From Kitasatospora sp. DSM 101779 (lineage in GTDB: Bacteria; Actinomycetota; Actinomycetes; Streptomycetales; Streptomycetaceae): a DNA stretch of 64,000 bases. Location: NCBI RefSeq assembly GCF_025655475.1, contig NZ_JAHTIK010000001.1, positions 4,499,731-4,563,730 on the forward strand, written 5' to 3'. The translations under genes and the position numbers were made by a program. The notes below the pieces were generated by a model. That model saw nothing but the letters and a program-made list of their open reading frames with translations, was not told where the DNA came from and did no database searches. Of this stretch, positions 1-7,872 are shown one piece after another; positions within the stretch are counted from its first letter, which is position 1, and every line of letters begins with the position of its first letter.

Positions 1-761
1 AGGAAGGCCCGCAGGGCGGACGGCAGCTGACTGCCCACCACCGCCAGCACGCCGAGCGCGAAGGCGATGTCCGTCGCGGTCGGGATCGCCCATCCGCCGG
101 GGTGGCCGCCGGGTGCCAAGTTCACCAGGGCGAAGATCACCGCGGGCAGGATCACCCCGCTCACCGCGGCGGTCACCGGCAGCAGGGCCGCACTCGGCGA
201 CCGCAGCTCGCCGGAGGTGAACTCACGCTTGAGTTCGATGCCCGCCACGAAGAAGAAGATCGCCAGCAGGCCGTCCGCGGCCCAGGCCTCCACGGTGAGA
301 TCCAGATGCAGCGGCTCCGACGGCCCGATCGTGTGCTCGGTCACGGAGGCGTAGGAGCCCGGCCAGACGTTGGCCCACACGAGGGCGGCGACCGCGGCGA
401 GCAGCAGCAGCACACCGCCGACCGTCTCGGTGCGCAGCGCGTCCAGGATGATCCGCCGCTCGGGCAGCGGCAGCAGGCCGAGGAACGTCCGGCGCTGCCT
501 GCCCGGCTCAGTGCTGGTCTCCGTGCTGGTCTCTGTGCCCGGTTCCGTGCCCGTTTCCGTGCTCGTGCCGGCCCGGTCGTCCGGCGTGGGCCCGTCGGTC
601 CGGGAGGACCGGTCGTCCTGGGTCTGTCGGTCGTTCTGGGTGGGCCGGTCGGACGGGGGCTGTCGGTCGTTCTGGCCGGGCCGGTCGTTCTGGGCGGGCC
701 GGTCGGACGGGGGCTGTCGGTCGGGCACGGGCGGCTGGTCGGGCGCGGGCGGTGTGGCCAC
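1..761 (-). CDS. nhaA: Na+/H+ antiporter NhaA, N-terminal part (runs off window start)
   Basis: This is the 5' part of a membrane Na+/H+ antiporter; the C-terminal half lies beyond position 1. The minus-strand frame reads RTETVGGVLLLLAAVAALVW, then GLLAIFFFVAGIELKREF and GWAIPTATDIAFALGVLAVV, all hallmark NhaA segments including the conserved TDIAFA region. The start is a GTG at 761-759 preceded by a perfect AGGAGG eight bases upstream. The first ~75 residues are an unusual hydrophilic extension rich in Asp, Arg, Pro, Gln and Thr, built from repeats such as DRQPPSDRP and QNDR. E. coli NhaA has no such extension. It precedes the first membrane helix and is probably cytoplasmic and disordered. 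The role, sodium/proton exchange for pH and salt homeostasis, follows from the family. Confidence 0.88.
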   Translation of the reverse strand, partial: MATPPAPDQPPVPDRQPPSDRPAQNDRPGQNDRQPPSDRPTQNDRQTQDDRSSRTDGPTPDDRAGTSTETGTEPGTETSTETSTEPGRQRRTFLGLLPLPERRIILDALRTETVGGVLLLLAAVAALVWANVWPGSYASVTEHTIGPSEPLHLDLTVEAWAADGLLAIFFFVAGIELKREFTSGELRSPSAALLPVTAAVSGVILPAVIFALVNLAPGGHPGGWAIPTATDIAFALGVLAVVGSQLPSALRAF

Positions 762-1413
762 GGCGGGACCTCCTGGGGCTGGGGCGGGCGGTCTCCCCGT
801 ACGGGGGACACCTGTCGTACGGATGCCGACCAGACTTCCCGGCGCGCCTCGGAGCGGTCCTGACGCCCCACCGCATTCTACGGAGTGCACGACGGCGGCG
901 GATCGGGCGCAGTCTATGCAGGTCGAAGCCGGTCGCCGGGCGACGCGACCGGGCCCGGAGAGGCCGCCGGCCACCGTCCCCCGGACGGACTGCGACCGGA
1001 TGCGTGAACCGCGGCTCGTCCTTATGGTCGGCATCGTGCACCCGCCCGGGTGGCACGGACACGGCAGTTCATCCAGGGCAGTTCACGCAGGTCACAGGGA
1101 GGGGCACAGCGGACGGGCCAGGCAGGACAGCAGCACAGCAGGACGCGAGGGCCATGCACCCGGACACCCCCTCCTCGACGGCCCCGCCTGCACGGCCACC
1201 CCGCCGCAGGCCCAGGACCCGCACCGCCGCCCCGCCGCGGTTACCCGCCACCACCACAGCCACCAGGGCCCCGGGCCGCGACCACCTGCTCGGCCCTCGG
1301 GACGCCGCCCCGACGAGACCGGGCCCCCGACACGACCTCCGTTCCGCCGGACGTCTCCACCTGCTTGCCCGAGACGGCCCGCCGGCCGCGCCCGCCGCTA
1401 GGCCTGTGCACCC
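762..1413. other. Intergenic region with nhaA leader
   Basis: I see no convincing gene here; the open frames are Pro/Arg/Ala-rich shadows. In the nhaA leader there is a 12-bp palindrome CCCCGTACGGGG at 795-806, about 35 bases before the nhaA start, with a second CGTACGG copy at 816-822. On the minus strand TAGAAT (880-875) could be a -10 element for nhaA, but no good -35 is visible. The rest is very GC-rich and featureless. Confidence 0.4.
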
Positions 1414-1755
1414 GTAGCCCGCTACCTGCAGGCCCACCTGTCGGTCGACGCGGTGCCGACCCCGGAGTGGACGGGCGCCGGGCCGTCGCTGCGGGCCGCA
1501 CTGCACGAGGTGGCCAGGCCCCGGGTGGCGCACCGGCGGGACGGCACGGGAATTGGCCTGATCTGTGGTCATCGAATGCCGAAGGACGGCGAACTGCTCT
1601 GCCGCCACGGTTCGACCGGGGGCTTCCCGGCGTTCGCCGGTTTCGACCCGGTCGCCGGGGTCGGACTGGTCGCGGCGGGCAACACCCTGACGACCAACCG
1701 CCGGCGCTTCGTCCGGGGCGCCCACACGACGCTCTGCGCCCTGCGCCACAGCTGA
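1414..1755 (+). pseudogene. Remnant of a beta-lactamase/DD-peptidase-family serine hydrolase (C-terminal end only)
   Basis: About 110 codons resemble the C-terminal end of class C beta-lactamase/D-alanyl-D-alanine carboxypeptidase-like proteins. The frame reads RYLQAHLSVDAVP, then CRHGSTGGFPAFAGFDPVAG and VGLVAAGNTLTT; HGGSTGGF..FVGFDP..GVGVVVLGN is the usual ending of that family. An in-frame TAG at about 1414 separates it from any upstream coding sequence, and the SxxK and YxN catalytic motifs are absent. A GTG at 1453 could start a 100-residue peptide, but this is more likely a decayed gene. The ending just before the acs terminator fits a relic. Confidence 0.55.
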
Positions 1756-1789
1756 CCGGACTGTCGCGTACGGCCGCAGAACACGCCGC

Positions 1790-1826
1790 GGGCCGGTCCC
1801 CCCGCCGAGAGCGAGGGGACCGGCCC
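1790..1826 (-). terminator. Terminator hairpin after acs
   Basis: A perfect 12-bp stem GGGCCGGTCCCC (1790-1801) and GGGGACCGGCCC (1815-1826) with a 13-base loop lies 11 bases downstream of the acs stop codon. There is no U-run, as is common in streptomycete terminators. It could work in both directions. Confidence 0.7.
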
Positions 1827-1837
1827 GTGGTGGTGTG

Positions 1838-3793
1838 TCAGTCCTCGCTCGGAGCGGTGGGCAGCTGGGCCTGGATGAGGTTCATCACCGAGGAGTCGGC
1901 GAGCGTGGTGACGTCGCCGATCTCGCGGTTCTCGGCGACATCGCGCAGCAGGCGTCGCATGATCTTGCCGGAGCGGGTCTTGGGAAGCTCGTTGACCAGC
2001 AGGATCCGCTTGGGCTTGGCGATAGGGCCGAGGGTGCGGCCGACGTGGTTGCGCAAGTCGGTGACCAGGTCGTCACCGGCTTCGGCGGTGCCGCGCAGGA
2101 TGACGAACGCGACGATGGCCTGGCCGGTGGTGGCGTCGGTGGCGCCGACCACGGCCGACTCGGCGACCGCCGGATGCGAGACCAGCGCGGACTCGACCTC
2201 GGTGGTCGAGATGTTGTGGCCGGAGACCAGCATGACGTCGTCGACCCGGCCGAGCAGCCAGATGTCGCCGTCCTCGTCCTTCTTCGCGCCGTCACCGGCG
2301 AAGTACCGGCCCTCGAAGCGGGACCAGTAGGTGTCCAGGTAGCGCTGGTCGTCACCCCAGACGGTGCGGAGCATGGACGGCCACGGCTCGGTGAGCACCA
2401 GGTAGCCGCCGGAGCCGTCGGGGACCTCGCGGGCCTCGTCGTCGACCACGGTCGCGGCGATGCCGGGCAGCGCGCGCTGGGCGGAGCCGGGCTTGGTCTC
2501 GGTGACGCCGGGCAGCGGGCTGATCATGATGGCGCCGGTCTCGGTCTGCCACCAGGTGTCCACGATCGGGCAGCGGCCGCCGCCGATGTGCTCGCGGTAC
2601 CAGACCCACGCCTCGGGGTTGATCGGCTCGCCGACGCTGCCGAGCACCCGCAGGCTGGACAGGTCGAACTTGGCGGGGATGTCGTCGCCCCACTTCATGA
2701 AGGTGCGGATCGCGGTCGGCGCGGTGTAGAGGATGGTCACGCCGTACTTCTGCACGATCTCCCAGAACCGGCCCTGGTGCGGGGTGTCCGGGGTGCCCTC
2801 GTAGATGACCTGGGTGGCGCCGTTGGCCAGCGGCCCGTACACGATGTACGAGTGGCCGGTGACCCAGCCGATGTCGGCGGTGCACCAGTAGACGTCGGTC
2901 TCCGGCTTGAGGTCGAAGACGGCGTGGTGGGTGTAGGACGCCTGGGTGAGGTAGCCGCCGGTGGTGTGCAGGATGCCCTTCGGCTTACCCGTGGTGCCCG
3001 AGGTGTAGAGGATGAACAGCGGGTGCTCGGCCTCGTGGCCCTCCGCGGTGTGCTCGGCGGACTGGCGGTCGACGACCTCGTGCCACCACACGTCGCGGCC
3101 CTCGGTGAACGCGGTGTCCTGGCCGGTGCGGCGCACGACGAGGACGTGCTCGACGCCCGGGCAGCGGTCGAGGGCCTCGTCGATGGCGGGCTTGAGGGCG
3201 GACGGCTTGCCGCGGCGGTGGCCGCCGTCCGCGGTGATGACGAGCTTGGCGTCGGCGTCCTGGATGCGGGAGGCGACGGCGTCGGCGGAGAAGCCGCCGA
3301 AGACCACGGAGTGGGTGGCGCCGATCCGGGCGCAGGCGAGCATCGAGACGACGGCCTCGGGGATCATCGGGAGGTAGATCGCCACGCGGTCGCCCTTGCG
3401 GACGCCGAGCTCGAGCAGCGCGTTGGCGGCCCGGGAGACCTCGTCCTTCAGGTCGGCGTAGGTGATGATGCGGGTGTCGCCGCCCTCGCCCTCGAAGTGG
3501 ATCGCCACCCGGTCGCCGAGGCCGGCCTCGACATGCCGGTCGACGCAGTTGTACGCGACGTTGATCCGGCCGTCGGCGAACCACTTCGCGAACGGCGGGT
3601 TGCTCCAGTCCAGGGTCTCGGTCGGCTCGACGGACCAGGTGAGGCGGCGGGCCTGCTCGGCCCAGAAGGCGAGCCGGTCCTCGGAGGCCTGCCCGTAGGC
3701 GTCCGCGGTCACGTTCGCGGACGCGGCCAGTGCGGCCGGCGGCGCGAAGCGGCGCTCCTCCTTGAGCAGATTGGCCAGGCTCTCGTTGCTCAA
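1838..3793 (-). CDS. acs: Acetyl-CoA synthetase (AMP-forming)
   Basis: Converts acetate, ATP and CoA to acetyl-CoA in the cytoplasm. The 651-residue protein has the ANL-superfamily layout: the P-loop-like motif YTSGTTGKPKG near residue 262, the adenylation motif TWWQTETG near 412, and the C-terminal catalytic lysine in KTRSGKIMRR near 610, which in the family is the site of regulatory acetylation. The TTG at 3793 is chosen because it gives the N-terminus (M)SNESLANLLKEERRF, which matches streptomycete Acs proteins, and has GAGGAG six bases upstream. A GTG one codon earlier is too close to that site. The gene appears to be transcribed alone, with a strong terminator. A DasR-like operator candidate lies about 115 bases upstream. 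Confidence 0.95.
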   Translation of the reverse strand: MSNESLANLLKEERRFAPPAALAASANVTADAYGQASEDRLAFWAEQARRLTWSVEPTETLDWSNPPFAKWFADGRINVAYNCVDRHVEAGLGDRVAIHFEGEGGDTRIITYADLKDEVSRAANALLELGVRKGDRVAIYLPMIPEAVVSMLACARIGATHSVVFGGFSADAVASRIQDADAKLVITADGGHRRGKPSALKPAIDEALDRCPGVEHVLVVRRTGQDTAFTEGRDVWWHEVVDRQSAEHTAEGHEAEHPLFILYTSGTTGKPKGILHTTGGYLTQASYTHHAVFDLKPETDVYWCTADIGWVTGHSYIVYGPLANGATQVIYEGTPDTPHQGRFWEIVQKYGVTILYTAPTAIRTFMKWGDDIPAKFDLSSLRVLGSVGEPINPEAWVWYREHIGGGRCPIVDTWWQTETGAIMISPLPGVTETKPGSAQRALPGIAATVVDDEAREVPDGSGGYLVLTEPWPSMLRTVWGDDQRYLDTYWSRFEGRYFAGDGAKKDEDGDIWLLGRVDDVMLVSGHNISTTEVESALVSHPAVAESAVVGATDATTGQAIVAFVILRGTAEAGDDLVTDLRNHVGRTLGPIAKPKRILLVNELPKTRSGKIMRRLLRDVAENREIGDVTTLADSSVMNLIQAQLPTAPSED

Positions 3794-4501
3794 CACGCAC
3801 TCCTCATCGAGTCTCATCTGCCGGGTCATCCCCTGCGGGATTGTCCCGTGTGTCCCAGCACACAGCTCACCAGGCGAACGGGTGTGTTGACAAGAGCCTC
3901 CCGAGAATTGGTGTAGACCTTTGGCCTGTCGCCGCGGAGGGGTCGACCGGCCCGGCCGCCCGGCGGGCCGCCCGGCGGCGCGGTGGGCGGTGCGGTGGGC
4001 GGTGCGATGGGCGGGATGTGGGGGCGGGCGTGGGGCGGCGCTCGGGTGGGGGCGCGAGAGGGTGCGAGGTGGTGTGCCGACGAACACCGGGTGGCCCGCC
4101 CCGGAGCCGCGGGTGGCCGGGCAGCTGTCGGACCGGCCGCGGGGCCATACGGTATCCAGGTGCCAGGTGCCAGGTGCCCGGCGAACGGGGAACGGGGAAC
4201 GGCGCACGTGGTGCGGCGCACGCCGGGTGCACCGTTGTGCGGGTCGCGTGGGTGCTCGGATCGGTAGGCGTGCGCAGGGTGCCTGGTGGGCCGGATGCCC
4301 CGGCGGTTGTGGGGTGGCGTGGGGGTGCCTGCGGCCGGCGGGCTCGGGGGCGGACCGCTGCGACCGGCCGCGGACTGTGGAGCCGATGGTGCAGGAGCTC
4401 TTGACGACCTGACGCATCGGTACTCCACTGACCGGGCGGGCCTGTGGCTTCGGCCGCGGGCCCGACCAACGGCGCACCCTCATGCGACGGGGGTCAGAAC
4501 C
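3794..4501. other. Intergenic region between divergent acs and YiiX-like gene
   Basis: 708 bases without a supportable gene. The acs-proximal part (3794-3930) has lower GC and probably holds the acs promoter. The remainder is extremely GC-rich with short direct repeats: a 12-bp unit CGGTGGGCGGTG at 3981-4004, three copies of AGGTGCC at 4158-4178, and GGAACGG units near 4188-4201. The open frames there have low-complexity Pro/Arg/Gly composition. Confidence 0.5.
3908..3920. promoter_or_regulatory. Candidate DasR-type operator upstream of acs
   Basis: TTGGTGTAGACCT differs at one base from the GGTCTAGACC palindromic core of the DasR responsive element known from chitinase and GlcNAc genes. It lies 115 bases upstream of the acs start, where an operator would be expected. 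The motif match is visible; regulation is inference. Confidence 0.4.
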
Positions 4502-5038
4502 ATGTCGGCCACACCTTCTCCTTCCTCCTCATCACATGCCGCCGCTCCCCTTCCCGGGGATTTCGCCGTCGTCCGGATGGACGGCCGTGTCGGTCGGCTC
4601 ATCCGGTTCGGTCAATGGCTCAACGGCGACGGGTTCGCCGACTACGAGCACGCCTTCGTCTTCGTGGGGGACGGGCAGCTGGTCGAGGCACAGCCCGGTG
4701 GCGCCGAACTGCGCCCCCTCTCGGCGTACGACGGCTGCCCGGCGCTCTGGTCCACCGGCAGGTACGCGCTGACGGATGTCCAGCGGGCGGCCGTCGTCAC
4801 CGCCGCCCGCGGGTACATCGGCGTTCCCTACAGCGTGGCCGACTACTTGGCGCTGGCCGCACACCGCCTCCGACTTCCGGTCGGTCCGCTCATCAAGGGT
4901 TATGTGGCGAGCAGCCGCCACATGATCTGCTCCCAGCTGGTTGACCAGTGCTACCTGGACGCCGGCGTCCATCTGTTCTCGGACGGCCGGTGGCCCGGGT
5001 ACGTCACTCCGGCTGATCTGGCGAAACTGCTGTCCTGA
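4502..5038 (+). CDS. YiiX-like NlpC/P60-superfamily (permuted papain-like) cysteine hydrolase
   Basis: A 178-residue protein. The probable catalytic pair is visible: His in DYEHAFVFVGDGQLVEAQPG near residue 47 and Cys in MICSQLVDQCY near residue 142. The order His then Cys, with a VEAQPGG strand between them, is typical of the circularly permuted YiiX/LRAT-like branch of the NlpC/P60 superfamily. There is no signal peptide, so it is probably cytoplasmic. The ATG at 4502 is used because homology begins soon after; upstream codons are low-complexity, and a weak GGGGG lies about 8 bases before it. It converges on the SulP gene. Substrate is unknown; amidase or lipid hydrolase activity is possible from the family. 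Confidence 0.75.
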   Translation: MSATPSPSSSSHAAAPLPGDFAVVRMDGRVGRLIRFGQWLNGDGFADYEHAFVFVGDGQLVEAQPGGAELRPLSAYDGCPALWSTGRYALTDVQRAAVVTAARGYIGVPYSVADYLALAAHRLRLPVGPLIKGYVASSRHMICSQLVDQCYLDAGVHLFSDGRWPGYVTPADLAKLLS

Positions 5039-5120
5039 CGAGCGGACGCGAGGCCGCGGAGGGCACGGGGGCCGTCGACATCGCGGACGGGCTGAACCCG
5101 GCCGTGGCGCCGACAGGGTG

Positions 5121-7505
5121 TCAGGCGGTCACCGGCGTACGCTCCTGCAGCTGTTCGCTGCAACGGTCGGCCGACACCGGGGCGAACTGGCAGGTGTCGT
5201 CGTCCAGTACGTACGCCTGGGCGGTCGCGAAGTCGAAGTACATTCCGACGAGGCGCAGGGTGCCGGTGGCGACTCGGCGTTCGACGGCGGGGTTGGCCAG
5301 CAACTGGTCGAGTTGCTGGACCACGTTGGTGATGCAGAGTTCCTCGACCGGATCGGCGGCGGGCCGGTCGGCGAATCGTGCGGGTGCGCGCTTGGAGCGG
5401 GCGAGCGAGCCGCGGCCGTTGCGCAGCCACCGCACGAGCGGGGTCGGCGTGCCGGGTTGCTCGTGGATGCCGTCCAGCAGGGCCTTCATCGCGCCGCAGC
5501 CGGAGTGCCCGCAGACCGTGATCGAGCCGACCTCCAGCACCTCCACCGCGTACTGCACGGCGGCCGCCACCGAGTCGTCCGCGGCGCCCGGTTCGTAGGG
5601 GGCGGGGACGAGGTTGCCGACGTTGCGCACCGTGAAGAGGTCGCCGGGCCCGCTGCTGGTGATCATGCTGGTGACCATCCGGGAGTCGGCGCAGGTGAGG
5701 AACAGCTGCGAGGGCGTCTGGCCCTCGCGGGCGAGCCGGGCCAGCTCCTGGCGGACCAGCGGTGCGGTGTGTTCCTGGAAGCCGCGCACGCCGTCGATCA
5801 GTCTGCCGTGTGCGTCGCCGCCGTCCTGCTCGATGCTGTGGTGGCCCATCCACGGCGTCCAGGCGCGGAACTGCTGCGAGCCCGCGGCCGGATCCGGGTC
5901 CATCGTGCCGTCGGGGTCGAGCGCAGCATGCTGGCTGTGCTGATCGGTCACCATTGCGACCCGCCCACCGGCGGCCTGGTACATGGCTCGCCAGGTGTGC
6001 AGCGCCTCGTACGCGGCGTGGTCGAGGAAGGAGCCGTCGTGGTGGACGGTGACCGCCGCGCCGGGCGGGATCTGGGCGAGCGTGCGGCTCAGCCGCGGGA
6101 CGGCGGCGAAGGTGAGCGGACCGTGCGTCCGGATGCGGTGGGTGCCGTCCGGCTCGGCGGTGACGTCGACCCGGGCGCGGGTCAGCCGGTGGAGGGCGAG
6201 CAGGCCGGCGACCGTTCCGCCGAGCGCCACGCCGAGCGGGACGCCCAGGGCGACCACACCGAGCACGGTGACCACATAGACCGGGAACTCGCGGTGCCGG
6301 TGGATGCGCCGGATGTGCGCGAAGCTGACCATCTGCACGCCCACGACGAGCACCAGGGCGGCCAGGGCGGCGAGCGGGATGCGGCGCAGTCCGCCGGCCA
6401 GGGCCAGCGCGGCCAGCACCACCCAGCCGCCGTGCAGTACGGCCGACCACCGGGAGGAGGCGCCGGCCTGCACGTTGGCCGTGCTGCGGACGGCGCCACC
6501 GGCCACCGGTAGGCCGCCGAGCAGGCCGGAGACCGTGTTGGCCAGGCCTTGGCCGCGCAGCTCACGGTCCAGGTCGCTGGAGGTGTGCGTCATGCGGTCG
6601 ACCGCGACCGAGGAGAGCAGCGACTCCACACCGGCGACGGCGGTGACCGTCAGGACCACGGCGAGCAGGGCGGGCCAGTGCTCGGCGAGCAGTCGGCCGC
6701 TCGGGGCCGCAGCGAGCGCATGGTGCTGCCAGCCCGGCAGTTCGACCCGGGCGAGGTGCAGGCCGAGGGTGAGCGAGAGGGCGGTGCCCGAGGCAACGGC
6801 GACCAGGGCGGCGGGCAGCCGGGCGAGCCGCGCGCCCGTCCGGCCGGCGGCACCGGGCAGCCGGCCGAGGCGCGGCCAGCAGAAGAGCACGGCGACGGCG
6901 AGCGCGCCGACCGCCAGGGCCGGCAGGTGCGGCCCGGCCAGCTGGTCGGGGAGCGAGCGCAGATTGGCCAGGGCGGAGCTCTGCGGCGAGCCGCCGAGCA
7001 CGACGTGGAGTTGGGCGATGGCGATGGTGAGGCCGACGCCCGCCAGCATTCCGTGCACGACCGCGGGGGAGACGGCCAGTGCCGCGCGGGCCACCCGCAG
7101 CGAGCCGAGCAGGAATTGGAGCAGGCCCGCCGCAACCGTCACCGCGCAGGCGATCTGCCACCCGTACTGCGCGATTACGCCGGCGGTGATCACGGTGAGG
7201 GCTGCGGAGGGGCCGCTGACCTGCAGGGGAGTTCCGCCGAGCAGCCCTGCTACCAGGCCTCCGGCAGCGGCCGCGACGAGACCCGCGGTCAGTGGGGCGC
7301 CGGTGGCGAGGGCAATGCCGAGCGAGAAGGGCACCGCGATGAGGAAGACGGCCAGCGAGGCCGGCAGGTCGTGGAGGAGCAGGGCGCGGCCTCGGCCGTC
7401 GGCCTTTCCGGGGCGGGGTGCGGGCCCGGTCGACCGGCCGCCGGACGGTGGCGCGTGGTCGGTGGTGTCCGAGGCGATGGGTGCGGAGGAGATGTCGAGG
7501 GTCAT
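5121..7505 (-). CDS. SulP-family anion transporter fused to a beta-carbonic anhydrase
   Basis: A 794-residue fusion. Residues ~45-460 form a multi-helix SulP transporter beginning LPASLAVFLIAVPFSLGIAL, followed by a STAS-like segment (about 470-540). Residues ~560-780 form a beta-class carbonic anhydrase with the zinc ligands and catalytic dyad in CADSR near 603 and CGHSGCGAMKAL near 663. The likely role is bicarbonate (or sulfate) uptake coupled to CO2/bicarbonate interconversion at the cytoplasmic face. SulP-CA fusions are known in several bacterial groups; substrate preference is inference. The ATG at 7505 follows a G-rich leader. Transcription is probably monocistronic, and the 3' end converges on the YiiX-like gene with an 82-base gap. 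Confidence 0.9.
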   Translation of the reverse strand: MTLDISSAPIASDTTDHAPPSGGRSTGPAPRPGKADGRGRALLLHDLPASLAVFLIAVPFSLGIALATGAPLTAGLVAAAAGGLVAGLLGGTPLQVSGPSAALTVITAGVIAQYGWQIACAVTVAAGLLQFLLGSLRVARAALAVSPAVVHGMLAGVGLTIAIAQLHVVLGGSPQSSALANLRSLPDQLAGPHLPALAVGALAVAVLFCWPRLGRLPGAAGRTGARLARLPAALVAVASGTALSLTLGLHLARVELPGWQHHALAAAPSGRLLAEHWPALLAVVLTVTAVAGVESLLSSVAVDRMTHTSSDLDRELRGQGLANTVSGLLGGLPVAGGAVRSTANVQAGASSRWSAVLHGGWVVLAALALAGGLRRIPLAALAALVLVVGVQMVSFAHIRRIHRHREFPVYVVTVLGVVALGVPLGVALGGTVAGLLALHRLTRARVDVTAEPDGTHRIRTHGPLTFAAVPRLSRTLAQIPPGAAVTVHHDGSFLDHAAYEALHTWRAMYQAAGGRVAMVTDQHSQHAALDPDGTMDPDPAAGSQQFRAWTPWMGHHSIEQDGGDAHGRLIDGVRGFQEHTAPLVRQELARLAREGQTPSQLFLTCADSRMVTSMITSSGPGDLFTVRNVGNLVPAPYEPGAADDSVAAAVQYAVEVLEVGSITVCGHSGCGAMKALLDGIHEQPGTPTPLVRWLRNGRGSLARSKRAPARFADRPAADPVEELCITNVVQQLDQLLANPAVERRVATGTLRLVGMYFDFATAQAYVLDDDTCQFAPVSADRCSEQLQERTPVTA

Positions 7506-7695
7506 GGTGTCCCGTCTTTCCGGGGGAACTTACGCAGTCAGGTCCGGTGGTGGTGCTGTCCGCGGATCGGCTGTCGTGGGTCGCGACGGTTTGGCGGGAT
7601 GGTGTGGGCGCGGCGGCTTGTCCGCGGGGCCCAAGGACCATCAGTCCGGTCTGCCAAGATTCGGTAAACCGAGAGTAATGAGATCTTTGCACAGC

Positions 7696-7731
7696 GTGAA
7701 TCCGAACGACAGGTCGGAGCGTTGGATTCAC
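7696..7731. promoter_or_regulatory. Inverted repeat, candidate operator or promoter region of sulP-CA
   Basis: GTGAATCC (7696-7703) and GGATTCAC (7724-7731) are exact inverted repeats with a 20-base spacer, in the locally AT-richest part of the gap, about 190 bases upstream of sulP-CA. This could be a dimeric regulator site or part of an RNA hairpin. Function is unknown. Confidence 0.35.
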
Positions 7732-7775
7732 CTTTACGAGTGGAGGCCGGTCGGGCCGGGAACCCGACAGCCGGA

Positions 7776-7816
7776 AGGGCCGGCGAACGCCCAGCTCAGG
7801 GGTGTTCGCCGGCCCT
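7776..7816 (-). terminator. Terminator hairpin after the CooC-like ATPase gene
   Basis: A perfect 13-bp stem AGGGCCGGCGAAC (7776-7788) and GTTCGCCGGCCCT (7804-7816) with a 15-base loop lies 57 bases past the stop codon of the minus-strand ATPase gene. No U-run follows. Confidence 0.7.
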
Positions 7817-7872
7817 CCCGGCGGTGGTGTCGCAGCCTGCCGTGCGGCGGCCGCAGGAGTGCGGGGTCGGGG

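Larger units (their letters stand above)
7506..7872. other. Intergenic region upstream of sulP-CA
   Basis: Contains the sulP leader, an AT-richer stretch around 7660-7740 with an inverted repeat (listed separately), and the terminator of the upstream CooC-like gene. I find no gene in it. Confidence 0.5.

Noticed and set aside
1069..1749. A 226-codon minus-strand frame in the nhaA-acs gap
   Set aside because: Arg/Gly/Ala-rich without recognisable motifs or ribosome site, and it overlaps the better-supported hydrolase remnant on the other strand.
1835..3916. A 693-codon plus-strand frame opposite acs, rich in Gly, Val, Asp
   Set aside because: It is the mirror frame of acs codons; the apparent composition follows from the acs sequence.
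3826..4469. Several 160-200-codon frames on both strands upstream of acs
   Set aside because: Pro/Arg or Gly/Arg-rich low complexity built from short DNA repeats; no start site or homology seen.
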